From Afipia carboxidovorans OM5 (GTDB lineage: Bacteria > Pseudomonadota > Alphaproteobacteria > Rhizobiales > Xanthobacteraceae), in contig NC_015684.1 in the NCBI RefSeq assembly GCF_000218565.1, forward strand, positions 2,170,001 through 2,234,000: 64,000 nt of DNA. The letters run 5' to 3'. Both the position numbers and the translations under genes were made by a program. Below are positions 1-9,032 of the stretch, one piece after another. Within the stretch, counting starts at the first letter, position 1; every line of letters begins with the position of its first letter. Under the pieces are notes generated by a model, which saw nothing but the letters and a program-made list of their open reading frames with translations, made no database searches and had not been told where the DNA came from.

Positions 1-732
1 GTCATGGCGCTCGATGGCGTCGTGCAACTGACCGATCTCGACAATCACGTCTATCACGAGATGATGGCTCATGTGCCGCTGACCGCACATGGTGCCGCGA
101 AAGACGTGCTGGTCATCGGCGGCGGCGACGGCGGAACGTTGAAGGAGGTTCTCAAGCAACCGGTCGACAATGCGGTGCTGGTCGAGATCGACCCGCAGGT
201 CATCGAATTGTCGAAGCGCTATTTTCCCGCCGTGTCGGCAGGCGCATTCGATGATCCGCGCGTCTCGGTGCGGATCGAGGACGGACTCAAATACGTCGCC
301 AATGCCGACCGGCAATTCGATGTGGTGATCATCGATTCAACCGACCCGGTGGGCCCCGGTGAGGCGCTGTTCTCCGATGCGTTCTATGCCAACTGCCGCG
401 CCTTGCTGCGCGCGGGTGGGCTGGTGGTTCTGCAAAGCGGCACGCCGTTTTTCCGGCCCGCCGACCTCGATCAAATTTGCCGGCGGCTCGGCGTGCATTT
501 CGGTGCGGCAAAGCCTTTCCTCGCCCCGGTCCCGACCTACGCCCACGGCCAACTCGCGCTGATTGCCGCAGGCCCATCGGCTGCTGCCCTGTGCCCGCCG
601 CTGGCAACGCTCGATGAGCGGTTTGCGCCCATCAACAGCAGGCTGCGATATTATTCGCCGCAGGTTCATCATGCGGCCTTCACGCTCGCTCCGGCGCTCC
701 GGAAGAGCGTCACAGCAGACAATGCTCAGTGA
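1..732 (+). CDS. speE: Spermidine synthase (5' end cut off by the window)
   Basis: Aminopropyltransferase that makes spermidine from putrescine and decarboxylated S-adenosylmethionine in the cytosol. The visible part carries the substrate segment YHEMMAHVPL, the SAM-type nucleotide loop VLVIGGGDGG and the family signature IDSTDPVGPGEALF. The frame is open to base 1. Family members are about 285 residues long, so roughly 45 N-terminal residues lie outside the window and the internal ATG at position 4 is not the true start. The next gene is on the same strand after a 77-nt gap. The family call is secure; the true start and any upstream partner such as speD cannot be seen. Confidence 0.93.
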   Translation, partial: VMALDGVVQLTDLDNHVYHEMMAHVPLTAHGAAKDVLVIGGGDGGTLKEVLKQPVDNAVLVEIDPQVIELSKRYFPAVSAGAFDDPRVSVRIEDGLKYVANADRQFDVVIIDSTDPVGPGEALFSDAFYANCRALLRAGGLVVLQSGTPFFRPADLDQICRRLGVHFGAAKPFLAPVPTYAHGQLALIAAGPSAAALCPPLATLDERFAPINSRLRYYSPQVHHAAFTLAPALRKSVTADNAQ

Positions 733-809
733 GGCGACCAAGGTTCCCCCGTCCCACCGCCTCACCTGATACGGTTTGGGCTTGGGCATTGCTCGGTTAG
801 ACTGGGTAG

Positions 810-2039
810 ATGGCTGATGACGATTCCCTGTTGCCACTTGCACTGACCCGCCGCAGCTTGCTGCTTGGCGCGGGAGCAGTCGCATTCACGCCTTTGCCCG
901 GCCGCGCCGCGCCGCAAGGTTTCGAGCAGTGGCGGGATGCGTTCCACGCCAAGGCTGCAGCCAAGGGCGTCTCGAACACGACCTATTCACGCGTCATGGG
1001 CCGGATCGAGCCCGACATGAGCGTGTTCGCCAAGCTGCGCAATCAACCCGAGTTCAAGGAGCAGCTCTGGCAATACATCAACCGCCGTGTCTCCGACTGG
1101 CGCGTGACGAACGGCAAGGACGCGCTGCGCCAGCATGGTGCGCTGTTCTCTCGCATCGAACGCGACTTCGGCGTCGAGCGCGGCACATTGCTCGCGCTCT
1201 GGGGCGTCGAGAGTGCCTATGGCGATCCGCTCGTGCAGAAGAACCACATGCGGCCGATTTTTCCTTCGCTCGCCGCGCTCGCATGGCGAGAGCCACGCCG
1301 CAAGGCCTATTGGGAGACCGAGCTCATCAACGCGCTGCGCATCGTCGAGCGTGGCTGGAGCACGCCGGAGGAAATGCGCGGCTCGTGGGCTGGCGCGATG
1401 GGTCACACGCAATGGATGCCGGAAGTCTGGCTCAATGTCGGCTTCGATTATGATGGCGACGGCCGCGTCTCACCGTTTGGCAGACCGGACGATGCGCTGG
1501 GCTCGACCGCACGCTACCTCGTCAAGCGCGGCAAGTATCACCGCAACGAGCATTGGGGTTATGAGGTCACCGGCAGCAACGGTGGCTCCGGACAGGAAAA
1601 CCGCAGCTATGCGCAGTGGGCGGCCGCAGGCGTGACGCGCGCCGATGGTCTGCCGTTTCAGCGCCCGAACGACAAGGCGCGGCTGTGGACACCGGTCGCG
1701 GGTGGCCCGTCATTTCTGATCGGGCCGAATTTCTTTGCGGTGAGAAGCTACAATCCGTCGATGAACTACGCGCTCGCCATCGTCCATCTCGGCGACCGCA
1801 TATTGGGCGCAGGCCCGTTCCGGCAACCCTTCCCTGGTTCGGAGCGCGCGCTGACACTTGCCGAAATCCAGGAAGTACAGACACGCCTGACCAAAGCCGG
1901 GTTCGACACCGGCGGCACCGATGGCCGTGTCGGCAACGACACCATGAAGGCGGTGAAGGATTTTCAGACCCGTGCCGGTCTTACGCCCGACGGCTATGCC
2001 GGACTGAAAGTGCTGGCGCGGCTGCGGCAGGGGCTGTAA
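810..2039 (+). CDS. Lytic murein transglycosylase, MltB-like (SLT_2) with peptidoglycan-binding domain
   Basis: Predicted exported enzyme of 409 residues that cleaves peptidoglycan glycan strands to 1,6-anhydro-muramyl products. The N-terminus has a twin-arginine-like signal (TRRSLLLG followed by a hydrophobic stretch and PGRAA), so Tat or Sec export is likely. The SLT_2/MltB domain spans about residues 35-330 and holds the probable catalytic glutamate in WGVESAYGD. A PG_binding_1 domain fills the last 65 residues (EIQEVQTRLTKAGF, then KAVKDFQ and TPDGYAG). There is no lipobox, so it is probably soluble periplasmic rather than a lipoprotein. The product would feed the AnmK recycling enzyme encoded later in the window. 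Confidence 0.9.
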   Translation: MADDDSLLPLALTRRSLLLGAGAVAFTPLPGRAAPQGFEQWRDAFHAKAAAKGVSNTTYSRVMGRIEPDMSVFAKLRNQPEFKEQLWQYINRRVSDWRVTNGKDALRQHGALFSRIERDFGVERGTLLALWGVESAYGDPLVQKNHMRPIFPSLAALAWREPRRKAYWETELINALRIVERGWSTPEEMRGSWAGAMGHTQWMPEVWLNVGFDYDGDGRVSPFGRPDDALGSTARYLVKRGKYHRNEHWGYEVTGSNGGSGQENRSYAQWAAAGVTRADGLPFQRPNDKARLWTPVAGGPSFLIGPNFFAVRSYNPSMNYALAIVHLGDRILGAGPFRQPFPGSERALTLAEIQEVQTRLTKAGFDTGGTDGRVGNDTMKAVKDFQTRAGLTPDGYAGLKVLARLRQGL

Positions 2040-2052
2040 CCGCAAAGATTCC

Positions 2053-2129
2053 GTCATTGCGAGCGGAGCGAAGCAATCCAGAACCGCTAGAAAGAGCTGG
2101 ATTGCTTCGCTAACGCTCCTCGCAATGAC
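2053..2129. repeat. Dispersed palindromic repeat (REP-like hairpin)
   Basis: Left arm 2053-2081 begins GTCATTGCGAGCGGAGCG; right arm 2097-2129 is its reverse complement apart from a 4-nt insertion, with a 15-nt spacer. Repeats starting GTCATTGCGAGCG are abundant in Bradyrhizobium, Rhodopseudomonas and Nitrobacter genomes (general knowledge). It sits between the convergent transglycosylase and recJ genes, 4 nt from the recJ stop, and could also act as a transcript 3' stem-loop. Confidence 0.85.
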
Positions 2130-2133
2130 AACG

Positions 2134-3975
2134 TCAGCGGATCGCGACTGGCTCGCGCTCTGGCACGGCGACATCGCAAATCCGAAACTGCACGCGCTCG
2201 GCGCCCTGCCAGCGATCGATGCTGAGCGAGCCCGCAACGTGGACGACCTGTCCGCGATTGTCGGTGAGCGCGTTGCCGAGCTTCTGGCCGACCGCGCGAA
2301 ACGCGATGCCGTTGACGAACGCACCGTCGCCGGACTTCAGCCGCACCCGCAGATGTGCGCCGCCAACCTCGTCGGCATAGACCAACTGATGTGACGGCAG
2401 CGCCATCATCGGTTCCGGATTGCCGGTGCCGAACGGCCCCGCACGATTGAGTGTTGCGACAAAATCGGTGGTAACAGCGCGCGCACTCACAGCGCCGTCG
2501 ACAAATAACTCATCGAGATGCCGCGCCCGCGCGACATCCTCTGCCAGCACGCCCTCGAGATAGGCGCGGAATTCCGCAAGCCGGTCTTTCTTCAGCGTGA
2601 CGCCCGCCGCCATGGCGTGACCTCCGCCCTTCATCAGCAAGCCTTCAGAGACGGCACCACGCACCGCCTTGCCGAGATCGACGCCTGCAATCGAACGGCC
2701 CGAGCCGGTGCCGATCCCCCCCGGCTCCAGCGCCACGGCAAACGCAGGGCGCGAAAACTTCTCCTTCAGACGCGAGGCGACGAGGCCTACGACGCCCGGG
2801 TGCCACCCTTCGGCGGCAGTGACAATCACCGCGCCTTTGTCCTCCAGCCCGAGAGCGGCAAGCGCCTCCGCTTCCGCCTGCTGCTCCGCCGCCTGTTCGA
2901 TCAAACGCCGCTCGACATTGAGGCGATCGAGTTCCGCCGCGATCCGCGCCGCCTCCGATACGTCGCCTTCGAGAAGCAGTTGCACGCCGAGATCGGCCCG
3001 GCCGATACGCCCGCCGGCATTGATGCGCGGGCCGAGCATGAAGCCGAGATGCCAGGCTTCCGGCGGCCCGTTCAGCCGCGCCACATCCATCAAGGCGGTG
3101 TGGCCGACATGGTCACGCCGCCGCATCGCGATCAGCCCCTTGGCGACGAAGGCGCGGTTGAGCCCAACCAGCGGCGCCACGTCGGCCACGGTACCAAGCG
3201 CCACATGATGCAGCATGTCGAGAAGGTTCGGCTCCGGCCGCTCCGCCGTCCAGAAATTACGCACACGCAATTCGCGGTTCACGGCAACGAGCGTGACGAA
3301 GACAAGGCCGACCGCCGCAAGATGACCGAGCCCGGACAAATCATCCGGCCGGTTCGGATTGACGATCGCGTTGACGGTCGGCAATTCATCGTTGCATTGA
3401 TGATGATCGATCACCACCACGTCCATGCCGAGCTTGCGTGCTTCCGCGAGCGGCTCAAGGCTCGTGGTGCCGCAATCGACCGTGACGAGAAGCTTCGCGC
3501 CGCGTGACGACAGCATACGGATCGCGTCGACGTTCGGGCCGTAGCCTTCGAAAATGCGATCCGGAATGTGGATTAACGGATCGAGCCCGCAATGGCGCAG
3601 ATGCCAGGCGAGCAGCGCCGACGACGTTGCGCCATCAACGTCGTAGTCGCCGAAGATCGCGACCATCTCGCCGCGCATCACCGCGTCTGCGAGGCGCTTG
3701 GCCGCAGCTTCCATCTGCGTGACGGTCGAGGGATCGGGCAACAGCTTGCGAATGGTCGGATCGAGAAAATCCTCCACCGCATCGATGTCGATGCCGCGGC
3801 CCGCAATGATCCGCGCCAGCATCTCCGGCAACTGATGACGTTGCGCGATAGCCAATGCCTGCGCGGCACCGCGCACGTCTAACCGGTCACGCCACAGCTT
3901 ACCCGTGGCCGAGCGCTTCACGCCGAGAAAGGCGTGCGGCGTCTCAATGGGCAATGCGGTGGCGGGAGGTGTCAT
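2134..3975 (-). CDS. recJ: Single-stranded-DNA-specific exonuclease RecJ
   Basis: 5'-3' exonuclease on single-stranded DNA in recombination and mismatch/base-excision repair. About 613 residues, near the family norm. The DHH phosphoesterase core shows IFGDYDVDGATSSALL, TVDCGTTS and the hallmark VVIDHHQCND. The DHHA1 part follows with GRIGRADLG and later GSGRSIAGVDLG and KGGGHAMAAG, then a C-terminal OB-like domain. I chose the internal start at 3975 because the protein from there begins like other family members; the frame stays open 13 codons further upstream. It is the last gene of the minus-strand run alaC-hom-glpX-HAD-recJ, 60 nt after its neighbour. Confidence 0.95.
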   Translation of the reverse strand: MTPPATALPIETPHAFLGVKRSATGKLWRDRLDVRGAAQALAIAQRHQLPEMLARIIAGRGIDIDAVEDFLDPTIRKLLPDPSTVTQMEAAAKRLADAVMRGEMVAIFGDYDVDGATSSALLAWHLRHCGLDPLIHIPDRIFEGYGPNVDAIRMLSSRGAKLLVTVDCGTTSLEPLAEARKLGMDVVVIDHHQCNDELPTVNAIVNPNRPDDLSGLGHLAAVGLVFVTLVAVNRELRVRNFWTAERPEPNLLDMLHHVALGTVADVAPLVGLNRAFVAKGLIAMRRRDHVGHTALMDVARLNGPPEAWHLGFMLGPRINAGGRIGRADLGVQLLLEGDVSEAARIAAELDRLNVERRLIEQAAEQQAEAEALAALGLEDKGAVIVTAAEGWHPGVVGLVASRLKEKFSRPAFAVALEPGGIGTGSGRSIAGVDLGKAVRGAVSEGLLMKGGGHAMAAGVTLKKDRLAEFRAYLEGVLAEDVARARHLDELFVDGAVSARAVTTDFVATLNRAGPFGTGNPEPMMALPSHQLVYADEVGGAHLRVRLKSGDGAFVNGIAFRAVGQKLGNALTDNRGQVVHVAGSLSIDRWQGAERVQFRICDVAVPEREPVAIR

Positions 3976-4035
3976 GTGTTGAAGGCAGATAGGAACCACG
4001 CGAAGGCGATGCAATGATTCGCGAAAATTGCCTCG

Positions 4036-4746
4036 TCAGCAACCCAGTCTGCCCGCAAGATCGTTGATATCCGTGACCACATAGTCCCAGTCACTGGCGG
4101 CCTCGAAATCCTCTTTCTGGTGCGGGCCGTATTCGGTGACGCGCGGCACGAAGCCGGTTTTGAGCCCGCAGGCGCGTGCGGCAATCAGATCGTAGTTGTG
4201 CGCCGCGACCAGCATGACCTGTTGCGGCTCCAGCCCGAGCAGCTTCACCGCACCACGATAAACCTCCGGGTCCGGCTTGTAGCGCTGGAAGATTTCGGCG
4301 CACAGGATCACGTCCCATGGCAGACCGGCGTGCTTGGACAAATTCGTCATCAGCGCGACGTTGCCGTTCGACAACGGTGAAATGATGAACTTGGTCTTCA
4401 GCCGTGTAAGCCCGGACACACTGTCCGGCCACGGCTTCAAGCGATGCCAGCCGAGCGTGAGATGATCGTAGTCGGCAGCGGTCAAGCCTGTGATGCCAAG
4501 GCTTGCAGCAAGCGGCTCAATGGAGCGGCGCTGCAACTCATCGAGGGTGAGAAAGCCGCGCTCGGGATGGCGGCGCACCTCGTCCATCGACGGGCGGTAA
4601 GCGCCGCGCCAGCCATCAACCAACGCCGCCCAGTCGGCATTGATGCCCCGTTCTTTACCCCACGCCGTGAAGTCGGCGATCAGGCTGCCACGCCAATCAA
4701 CGAGCGTGCCGAACGTGTCGAACAGCAGAGCTTTCACGTCAGGCAT
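4036..4746 (-). CDS. HAD-superfamily hydrolase, type II haloacid dehalogenase-like
   Basis: Cytosolic HAD-fold protein of 236 residues. The nucleophile motif LLFDTFGTLVDWRG puts the first aspartate at residue 10, as in L-2-haloacid dehalogenases. The second motif (SPLSNGN) and third motif (KPDPEVY lysine) are present. The segment aligned to SSNAWD of characterised dehalogenases reads AAHNYD, so the asparagine used for halide binding appears to be replaced by histidine. Real dehalogenase activity is therefore uncertain; another small-molecule phosphatase or dehalogenase role is possible. It lies 18 nt from glpX and is probably co-transcribed with it. Confidence 0.85.
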   Translation of the reverse strand: MPDVKALLFDTFGTLVDWRGSLIADFTAWGKERGINADWAALVDGWRGAYRPSMDEVRRHPERGFLTLDELQRRSIEPLAASLGITGLTAADYDHLTLGWHRLKPWPDSVSGLTRLKTKFIISPLSNGNVALMTNLSKHAGLPWDVILCAEIFQRYKPDPEVYRGAVKLLGLEPQQVMLVAAHNYDLIAARACGLKTGFVPRVTEYGPHQKEDFEAASDWDYVVTDINDLAGRLGC

Positions 4747-4764
4747 CGCTGTGTCCCTTCACGA

Positions 4765-5760
4765 TCAGTCGAGGTGGAATTTCTCGAGTTGGCGGTGCTC
4801 GGCCTTGATGTAGCGCACCGTGCCGGTGACGGAGCGCATCACCACGGTTTCGGTCTCGATGGTGTTCTTGCGGAATTTGACACCCGACAGCAGCGAACCG
4901 TCGGTTACGCCGGTTGCCGAGAACAGGCAGTCGCCCTTCACCATGTCTTCGATACCGTAGATCATGGACGGGTCCTTGATCCCCATCTTGGCGGCGCGTT
5001 CGCGCTTCTCGTCGGTGTCGAGGATGAGGCGGCACTGCATCTGGCCGCCGATGCAACGCAGCGCCGAGGCCGCAAGCACGCCCTCCGGCGCGCCACCGGT
5101 ACCGATATAAATATCGACCCCGGTGTTCTCCGGGTCTGCGGTGTGGATCACGCCTGCGACGTCACCGTCGGTGATGAGGCGCACGGCAGCGCCGGTCGAG
5201 CGGATCGCATTGATGATTTCGGCATGGCGCGGGCGGTCCAGCACCAGCGCGGTGATCGCGGAGGGATGCACGTCCTTGGCGCGCGCGAGGCGGCGAATGT
5301 TTTCGGCTGGCGGTGCGTCGATATCGATCACGTTCTTGGCGTAGCCGGGGCCGATCGCAATCTTCTGCATGTAGACATCAGGCGCGTTGAGAAGCGTGCC
5401 GCCCTCGGCCATCGCCATCGTGGCGATCGAGCCCGGCATGTTCTTGGCGCACAGCGTGGTGCCTTCCAGCGGGTCGACGGCGATATCGACATCGGGTCCG
5501 AATTCCGCGCCGACCTTCTCGCCGATGAACAGCATCGGCGCCTCGTCGCGCTCGCCCTCGCCGATCACCACAGTGCCCTTGATCGGAATCTTGTTGAGTT
5601 CGCGCCGCATCGCGTCAACCGCGGCCTGATCGGCGCCCTTCTCGTTGCCGTGGCCGCGCAGGCGCGCCGCCGACACCGCCGCGCGCTCCGTCACACGCAC
5701 GATTTCCAGCGTCAGGATGCGTTCAAGCAAGAGCTGCGGCGGAACGGAAATGGTCGACAT
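4765..5760 (-). CDS. glpX: Class II fructose-1,6-bisphosphatase GlpX
   Basis: Gluconeogenic phosphatase converting fructose 1,6-bisphosphate to fructose 6-phosphate; in autotrophic relatives it also serves the Calvin cycle. 331 residues, full length. Visible family motifs are IGEGERDEAPML (metal-binding glutamates), DPLEGTTLCAKN and GTGGAPEGVLAASAL. It is placed between hom (60 nt upstream) and the HAD gene (18 nt downstream) on the same strand, so an operon is likely. No class I Fbp is present in the window. Confidence 0.95.
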   Translation of the reverse strand: MSTISVPPQLLLERILTLEIVRVTERAAVSAARLRGHGNEKGADQAAVDAMRRELNKIPIKGTVVIGEGERDEAPMLFIGEKVGAEFGPDVDIAVDPLEGTTLCAKNMPGSIATMAMAEGGTLLNAPDVYMQKIAIGPGYAKNVIDIDAPPAENIRRLARAKDVHPSAITALVLDRPRHAEIINAIRSTGAAVRLITDGDVAGVIHTADPENTGVDIYIGTGGAPEGVLAASALRCIGGQMQCRLILDTDEKRERAAKMGIKDPSMIYGIEDMVKGDCLFSATGVTDGSLLSGVKFRKNTIETETVVMRSVTGTVRYIKAEHRQLEKFHLD

Positions 5761-5820
5761 CAGTTAAGCTCCTCAATCGTATGCCGCTTCACGGCAGCAT
5801 GTCTCTGATACTCTCAAATC

Positions 5821-7137
5821 TCAATTCTTCTCGATCCGGATCACCTGCGGCCGGCCAGTGATGACGCGGTCCTGCTTCACAGCCTGCAAGGCGCGGCGCA
5901 CGGCGTCTTCCGTCGTCGCATAGGTGATCAGGATCACCGGTACCGGCTGCGACTTGCCGTTTACCGACGCCGCGCCACCATTGGGGTGCCGCTGCACGAT
6001 CGACTCGATCGAAATCTTCTGCTCGGCAAGCCGCTTGGCGATCGTTGCCGCGGTTCCGGTCAAGTCGCGCGCCATCAGACGGATGTAGTAGCCGCCCTCG
6101 TGCCGCCGCATCGGCGCCTTCGCCGTCGCCTTCAGCTTTGCAACCGGACGGCCGAACGGCAACGCCCGCACACCGCGCGCGATGTCGGCGATATCGGCCA
6201 CCACCGCCGAAGCGGTCGCAGCGCCACCTGCGCCGGGACCTACCAGCGTGATCGGCGGAATACCTTCGCCGTCAATTGTGACAGCATTGGTGACGTCCAT
6301 TACCTGCGCGATAGAAGAGATGCGCGGCACCATGGTCGGATGCACGCGCTGTTCGATGCCGGTTTCGGTCTTGACCGCAACGCCGAGCAGCTTGACACGA
6401 TAGCCGAGTTCTTGCGCGGCCCGTAGATCTTCCGGCGCAATCGACGAGATGCCTTCGACATACACCGCGCTCTGGTTGACCTTGGTGCCGAACGCGAGGC
6501 TCGCAAGGATCGCAAGCTTCTGCGCCGTATCGTGACCATCGACGTCGAACGACGGATTGGCTTCGGCGTAGCCGAGCCGCTGCGCATCCTTCAAACATTC
6601 TGCAAACGACAGCCCCTCCTGCTCCATCCGCGTCAGGATGTAATTGCAGGTGCCGTTGAGGATGCCGTAGACGCGATCGATGCCGGTGCCGGCAAGGCCT
6701 TCGCGCAATGTCTTGACGATGGGAATGGCGGCGCCGACGGCCGCCTCATAGTTCAGTGCGCCGCCATGCTTTTCCGCAAGCATGGCAAGGCGCGAGCCAT
6801 GTTTCGCAATCAGCGCCTTGTTGGCGGTCACGACCGACTTGCCGCTTCGCAGCGCCGCCTCGATTGCGGACAGCGCGGGATCGCCCACCCCGCCCATCAG
6901 TTCGACAAACACATCAACCTTCGGATCAGTCGCGATCGCAAGCGCGTTCTTCGCCCAGGCAATGCCGGAAAGATCGACGTTGCGCTTCTTCGCTTTCGAG
7001 CGGGCGGAGACGGCAACGACGCGCACCGAGCGCCCGCAACGCAGCGACAACGTGCGTTTCTGCCGTTCGATCAGACCCACGACCTCGGCGCCCACAGTGC
7101 CGAGCCCCGCAATCCCCACTCTAAGCGGAGCGACCAT
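5821..7137 (-). CDS. hom: Homoserine dehydrogenase
   Basis: NAD(P)H-dependent reduction of aspartate semialdehyde to homoserine, the branch point to threonine and methionine. 438 residues. The Rossmann loop GIAGLGTVGAEV is at the N-terminus, the catalytic domain carries NGTCNYILTRM and LGYAEANPSFDVDGHD, and a C-terminal ACT domain (about residues 355-435, YYIRLMARDLTGTAATIAKRL) suggests feedback control by threonine. It starts 23 nt after the end of the aminotransferase gene, so the two are very probably translated from one mRNA. Confidence 0.96.
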   Translation of the reverse strand: MVAPLRVGIAGLGTVGAEVVGLIERQKRTLSLRCGRSVRVVAVSARSKAKKRNVDLSGIAWAKNALAIATDPKVDVFVELMGGVGDPALSAIEAALRSGKSVVTANKALIAKHGSRLAMLAEKHGGALNYEAAVGAAIPIVKTLREGLAGTGIDRVYGILNGTCNYILTRMEQEGLSFAECLKDAQRLGYAEANPSFDVDGHDTAQKLAILASLAFGTKVNQSAVYVEGISSIAPEDLRAAQELGYRVKLLGVAVKTETGIEQRVHPTMVPRISSIAQVMDVTNAVTIDGEGIPPITLVGPGAGGAATASAVVADIADIARGVRALPFGRPVAKLKATAKAPMRRHEGGYYIRLMARDLTGTAATIAKRLAEQKISIESIVQRHPNGGAASVNGKSQPVPVILITYATTEDAVRRALQAVKQDRVITGRPQVIRIEKN

Positions 7138-7160
7138 ATCTATAAAACCTGCCGGATGAG

Positions 7161-8378
7161 TTAGCGCCGGTTGGCGAGAGGAACCACGTTGTGCAATGTT
7201 TCAACGCCGGCTTCAAGAAAGCGGCGGATATTCCGCGCTGCCTGCCGGATGCGCTGCTCATTCTCGACCATGGCGATGCGGACATAGCCTTCGCCATGCT
7301 CGCCGAAGGCGACGCCGGGCGAGACCACGACGCCCGACTTCTCGACCATCAGGGTGGCAAAATCCATGCTGCCGATGTTGCGGAATTTCTCCGGCAGCGG
7401 CGCCCAGGCGAACATCGACGCCGCCGGTGGCGGGATGTCCCAGCCGGCGCGGCCGAAGGCTTCGACCATCGCATCGCGTCGCCGATGATAGGTGTCACGC
7501 ATCTCCTGGATGCAGTCCTGCGGGCCGTTCAGCGCCGCGACCGCCGCGACCTGAATCGGCGTGAACGCCCCGTAGTCGAGATATGACTTCACCCGCGTCA
7601 GCGCCGCGATCAGGCGATCGTTGCCGACCGCAAAACCCATGCGCCAGCCGGCCATAGAGAACGTCTTCGACATCGAGGTGAATTCGACGGTGATGTCGAT
7701 CGCACCCGGCACCTGCAGCACCGAGGGCGGCGGCTCGCCGTCGTAATACAATTCCGAGTAAGCGAGGTCGGAGAGGATGAAGACCTCGTGCTTCTTCGCG
7801 AACGCAACGAGGTCACGATAGAAATCGAGCGAGGCGACATAGGCCGTCGGGTTCGACGGATAGCAGACCACCATCGCGATCGGCTTCGGGATCGAATGGA
7901 TGATGGCGCGCTCGAGGTGACGGAAAAGCTCCGGCGTCGGCTCGGCCGGGACCGAGCGGATCACCCCGCCCGCCATCAGGAAGCCGAAGGCATGAATCGG
8001 ATAGCTGGGGTTTGGCACCAGCACCACGTCGCCCGGCGAGGTGATCGCCTGCGCCATGTTGGCAAAGCCCTCTTTCGAGCCCAGCGTCGCAACGATCTGG
8101 GTCTCGGGATTGAGCTTCACCCCGAAGCGGCGCTCGTAATAGGCGGCCTGAGCGCGGCGCAGGCCGGGGATGCCCTTCGAGGCGGAATAGCGGTCGGTCC
8201 GGGGCTTGCCGAGCGTTTCCTTCAGCTTCTCCAGCACATGCGGCGGAGCTGAAAGATCCGGGTTCCCCATACCCAGATCGATGATGTCGGCGCCTGCGTT
8301 GCGCGCGGCGGCCTTGGCCCGATTCACCTGCTCGAAGACGTAGGGTGGCAAACGGCGAATGCGGTAGAATTCTTCCAT
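7161..8378 (-). CDS. alaC: PLP-dependent aminotransferase, AlaC / LL-DAP aminotransferase family
   Basis: Class I/II aminotransferase of 405 residues, cytosolic. The fold is marked by DLGMGNPDLSAP, the PLP-contact segment NPSYPIHAFG, YPSNPTA and the PLP lysine in TSMSKTFSMAGWR. Close relatives are annotated either as glutamate-pyruvate transaminase AlaC or as LL-diaminopimelate aminotransferase; the sequence alone does not decide. Its position as first gene ahead of hom links it to aspartate-family or alanine synthesis. A 115-nt gap upstream should hold the operon promoter, but I see no strong -35/-10 pair there. Confidence 0.88.
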   Translation of the reverse strand: MEEFYRIRRLPPYVFEQVNRAKAAARNAGADIIDLGMGNPDLSAPPHVLEKLKETLGKPRTDRYSASKGIPGLRRAQAAYYERRFGVKLNPETQIVATLGSKEGFANMAQAITSPGDVVLVPNPSYPIHAFGFLMAGGVIRSVPAEPTPELFRHLERAIIHSIPKPIAMVVCYPSNPTAYVASLDFYRDLVAFAKKHEVFILSDLAYSELYYDGEPPPSVLQVPGAIDITVEFTSMSKTFSMAGWRMGFAVGNDRLIAALTRVKSYLDYGAFTPIQVAAVAALNGPQDCIQEMRDTYHRRRDAMVEAFGRAGWDIPPPAASMFAWAPLPEKFRNIGSMDFATLMVEKSGVVVSPGVAFGEHGEGYVRIAMVENEQRIRQAARNIRRFLEAGVETLHNVVPLANRR

Positions 8379-8493
8379 GGATTCAAGGCTCCGAGCCCCG
8401 GTTAAGGGCCCCCAGGCGGCAAATCAGCTGAGGACGCGATCACATCTTCTAACACGAACCATGCCCCACGCCACCGCCCGAAGGCCCGGAAAT

Positions 8494-8817
8494 TCAATCT
8501 GATGGCAATTTTGAAGGGCGGGCCTTCGAAGGGGTCGCCCGCGTCCCATGCTGCCGCTCTCGCGCCGCCGTCAGGTCCCGCGTGAGCTGCGCCCGCTCCT
8601 CCACCGACAGCACGCCCTGCTCGCGCGGCGGCGGCGTATCGTTGACCGGCAGATAGTCCGGCGCGACAGCCGGCCGTGCGGGCGTGTTGGCCGGCAGGCC
8701 GACCACAGGCATGTCACCCACATGGCCCGCGCAGGCTCCGAGCAACAGGCCCAGCGCGAGGGTTGCGCCTACCCCAAGGCGCCTTCCATGGCGTCGCTGC
8801 AATCGCACTCGCTCCAA
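8494..8817 (-). CDS. Small predicted lipoprotein, function unknown
   Basis: 107 residues. A basic N-terminus is followed by a hydrophobic segment ending in the lipobox LLGAC (cysteine near residue 29), so lipid anchoring is predicted. The rest is proline-rich and disordered-looking, then a short helical stretch (SVEERAQLTRDLTAARERQ) and a basic tail. I recognise no domain. It is divergent from phaC across about 215 nt and follows alaC in the opposite direction of reading order. The signal peptide and lipobox make it more likely real than a chance ORF. Confidence 0.65.
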   Translation of the reverse strand: MERVRLQRRHGRRLGVGATLALGLLLGACAGHVGDMPVVGLPANTPARPAVAPDYLPVNDTPPPREQGVLSVEERAQLTRDLTAARERQHGTRATPSKARPSKLPSD

Positions 8818-8990
8818 CCTCGTTATCTGCGCAAGGCATAAGTCCCGCTACTAACCAGCGAACACTCTCCCCGAAAAAACGTTAAATTTCCGGCGGCCTT
8901 GAGAGGGCGCAATGCCGCGCGAATATGTCCGAACCAAGACGTGTTGCAACGCATATAGCTATTGGAAAGAAAGCCCGATTAACTGACAAC

Positions 8991-9010
8991 GAAGCAGGCC
9001 CTTCTGCTTC
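8991..9010. promoter_or_regulatory. Inverted repeat just upstream of phaC
   Basis: Perfect 7-bp arms GAAGCAG and CTGCTTC around a 6-nt spacer, ending 22 nt before the preferred phaC start. It could be a leader hairpin or an operator. PHA regulators of the PhaR type recognise GC-rich short palindromes, but the match here is only suggestive. Confidence 0.35.
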
Positions 9011-9032
9011 GCCAAACGGATATGTCGCGCGA

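Noticed and set aside
4444..5808. 454-codon open frame opposite glpX and the HAD gene
   Set aside because: Shadow frame rich in Arg, His and Ala; both minus-strand genes have complete family motifs.
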